Below are positions 61,501 through 64,000 of a stretch of 64,000 nucleotides of DNA, in pieces; the stretch's first letter is position 1; each line of letters starts with the position of its first letter. The stretch is taken from NCBI GenBank assembly GCA_964035795.1, contig OZ038322.1:14989447-15053446 (forward strand). The letters run 5' to 3'. The notes below the pieces were generated by a model. That model was given only the letters and a program-made list of their open reading frames with translations. It was not told where the DNA came from and did no database searches. Source of the DNA: Pterobdella sp. o SKG-2022 (Eukaryota; Annelida; Clitellata; Hirudinida; Piscicolidae). Both the position numbers and the translations under genes were made by a program.

Positions 61501-64000
61501 CATTGACCATTCACATGTATTAGCCAACGTAACTTACATGTTTCAGATATATTGTCTTGATTGGCAATGGGATGGATTCTCGAATGCAATCGTTTCTACT
61601 GTGAATTTAAATTGATATTTTTATAGGAAGGTTGATACTTTAGATCTTGTATATTAATTGTTAGTTGATAGAATTGTAAGAGGTAGTCAAATACTATTTT
61701 GAAAAAATATTTTGCATCGGTGATCGTGAATGTCAATAAAAACTATAGTTTTGTCTTCTCTAATCACTCCCCAGATGGCGCAAAAAAGATTATATGTAAA
61801 GTAAATTCGTTATACAAAAATCTAAAAACAACTAAATAATTTGAAGAGTTTCGACCGGAACCAATTAAATATGAAGCTTCGATAGCATTAAACCTACCTT
61901 TATTGAAAAGAACCATTTTGATGTTTTGCAAATAATCTAAAAATAGCATCTTAAGCTTATCGTAAAAGTTATTCAAAAAAGCAGTACTTTTTTCTAATAG
62001 TATATATCTGTATTTTTTATTAATCTTCATTTTGTGTGTAAGTGGAAATTGTATCAATCCATTTTTAAAAAGTTTACAGCTAATTTAAAAATTTTTAGTT
62101 TTTTAAGCTATTAATAATCTATATAATAAACTAAATATTTATGGAATTGAGTTTCCTTATGTCTATGACATAAAAAATTAAAACCATTTTTTTTTTTAAA
62201 AACTCTTTTTAAAACCAATAAATTTAACAAAATATGAGTTTTAAATTTTTTTTATCAAAAACCTACTGAAATATTACAGAATTTTTTATTTTTAAAGTTT
62301 TCATTCTTACTTACTATTGAAAGATTTCTTAGTCCTTTCACCCAATGAGCGTTGGGTTAGTTTTGAAACGAAATTGAAAGTTTAGTTTTGAAATTTCTGT
62401 AAGACTTTCTTCTAAAAGGTTTGTGGCTAATTAGTTTTTAAACTTTTTATTTCATATAATTTTCAGTTTGAACTACTGCCAATATATTTTTCGCTTTTTG
62501 TAAGTACAAGTGAGAAAACAATTGAAAATTCTTTTCGAGCTTTTATAAAAATGTTTGAGTTAATATTGTTATTAAATTAAACATTTTACATGAATAGTTT
62601 TATTTTCAATCATATGAATTTTTTTTTACTCGAAGAACTGAGGAAAAAATAAGTGATATTTTGAAGTCTAACTGTATTGTATCGAAAGCTTCGGTTTTTT
62701 TTCAAACTTTTTTCATTCAAATCCCAAAAAAGTGTTGATACGTGAGTACAAAAGTCGACTATTAGTTCGCAGTTTCGATTGCACAATAAGTAGGTTTCAT
62801 ACCACTCTACTCGATACTAGATACTCGAGTATCTCAATAATATTATTGATAATCAAAAGGTGTTCATAAAAGTTTCCGAAAATCCTTTCTAGTCACTGGT
62901 TTCAGGCTTCAAATCTATTTTCTCAACACTTATCCCAGTTTGAAAGGTTAGTTTTTATGTTTTGTTGAAGCTGTTTTAGATAAACCTTTTATCACATATT
63001 CAAACAATGAAAAAAACTTAGAAAATGAAAACAATTTATTTTCTTTGTTTCTATTAAAGTCAGTTATAAGTGCTAATTTTTCAATTACTATATAAGCAAT
63101 ATTGTATCAGATTAATATGGATTATTTAAACGTAATTATATTTACCCATTATTTATTGAACAAGGTTCAGTGTTGAATAGCTCATACCACACTAAGCTAT
63201 CATAAAAACTATGCTAAAACCTAATAACAGGAACAATTAAGAGTTGTACATTTCTCATCATATTCACAAACAAATCATCAGCATTTTACCATAGTTACCC
63301 CTTGACTAAAATGAGGATATACTATTTGGCTTATAACATGAAGCAAGCAATTGCCATTATGCCTATCATATGTGCCAGGTTAACAGTTGCTATTGAGGTG
63401 TCAATATAAAGAACAGTACAACATTATTGGATAGTAGTTGGATAGTGTGATATAACAATGAGTAGAATTGTAGTTATATTATTATTCAATTTTTTATAAC
63501 GCACTCTTCACAAAAAAATTTGCTTTAGAGGCGCAATATGAAATCAAAACTACAGTTTTTTTTGTGAAAATTATAAAAAGAAATTAAGCATGAACAATTT
63601 AAAACAAAAAATTTTTTCATATATAAGTTAGGGATTACGTGAAGAAATTGAAAAGCTATGAAGGTTGAACTTATAATATTAATAAATTACATCAACTATT
63701 TGTACTGAAGAAACTTTTTGACTTTAATAGATTTTCCTAAAGCAAAGCTTTTTAAAACAGCCATCTCATCTTCAAATTACAAATATGTTATATTTCGTCG
63801 TCAAAACAACTATATATTGATTGGTTTAAAAAAACTTATGACAGAATTCAAAAATGATTTTATAAAACTCATGGGGCTCCCAGGCAATGGTTTTGTTGAT
63901 AAAATACAAGGCTTTTATTTTTTTAACTATTTGAAAATTTTAAATTAGCTTGAACATAATGAAAATTTTAGTTTTGGTGGAACAATAAATGTATCTAAAA
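58575..64000. other. Kv1 3' flank / intergenic, no supported gene
   Basis: AT-rich sequence with ATT microsatellite (58610-58630), a 28-bp tandem repeat (60151-60250) and an AATAAA at 61735-61740 that could end a long Kv1 3' UTR. Short open frames occur, but none has an ATG plus family match or splice context. Confidence 0.5.
60151..60250. repeat. Tandem repeat, 28-bp unit, about 3.6 copies
   Basis: The unit AATAATATCATAATAATATT then TAATTGTG starts at 60151, 60179, 60207 and 60235 (partial). The first copy has one change. Confidence 0.85.

Noticed and set aside
61764..62057. 97-codon minus-strand frame
   Set aside because: AT-rich composition typical of chance ORFs; no recognisable domain or exon context.
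63718..63948. 76-codon open frame near the right edge
   Set aside because: Opens with TTG, no ATG, no family match and no splice support.
1..64000. CRISPR arrays, bacterial operons, phage or plasmid features
   Set aside because: Regular spacer-repeat arrays are absent and the genes are spliced animal genes. The tandem repeats at 38093 and 60151 have no spacers.

Overview
The window is nuclear DNA of an invertebrate animal. It is AT-rich, its genes are split by GT-AG introns of about 50 to 3,000 bp, and the gene content is metazoan: LZIC, a TBC1D1/TBC1D4-type Rab GAP, SKI3/TTC37, eIF2-gamma, a claudin-like four-TM protein, WDTC1 and a Shaker-type Kv1 channel. Several LINE fragments are present. 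One LINE 3' tail, containing CATGCTAGCATGG followed by GAT repeats, is to my recollection typical of lophotrochozoans (molluscs, annelids). The compact introns fit an annelid such as a leech better than a cephalopod. The species assignment is inference.

Layout from left to right. A LINE reverse-transcriptase remnant lies at 1-860. The single-exon LZIC gene (+) is at 1215-1781. A TBC1D1/TBC1D4-like Rab GAP (-) spans 8078 to 2229. SKI3/TTC37 (-), with about 30 exons, spans 24318 to 8854. Nested on the same strand in a SKI3 intron (20199-19536) is a transposon-derived KRBA2-like integrase zinc-finger plus CXC cassette whose splice phases match the host exons. Upstream, between 29118 and 26737 (-), lies a partial SKI3 paralogue that keeps the exon lengths and phases of the SKI3 5' end. 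A lysine-rich ORF (26160-25387) follows it.

Head-to-head with that paralogue, eIF2-gamma (+) occupies 29358-34317. It is followed after only 187 bp by a two-exon coiled-coil gene (34505-35343), and then by a claudin/PMP22-superfamily gene (36854-42201). WDTC1 (-) runs from about 52262 to 44543 and carries a decayed LINE and long TG repeats in its large 5' introns. A hypothetical 99-residue ORF (53139-53435) and a Kv1 channel gene (53592 to 57892 or 58574, +) follow. From 58575 to 64000 I see only AT-rich non-coding sequence and small repeats.

Functionally the genes are mostly unrelated housekeeping and signalling loci: exosome-linked RNA decay (SKI3), translation initiation (eIF2-gamma), membrane traffic (Rab GAP), ubiquitin-ligase adaptor (WDTC1), and membrane proteins (claudin-like, Kv1). 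The points of most interest are the transposase-derived cassette inside SKI3, the SKI3 5' partial duplication, CA-repeat tracts abutting all four internal acceptors of Kv1, two competing reading frames for the Kv1 cytoplasmic tail, and several foldback elements. No CRISPR array, rRNA or convincing intact tRNA gene was seen. Exon boundaries come from reading splice sites and phase by eye, with family sequences known from memory.
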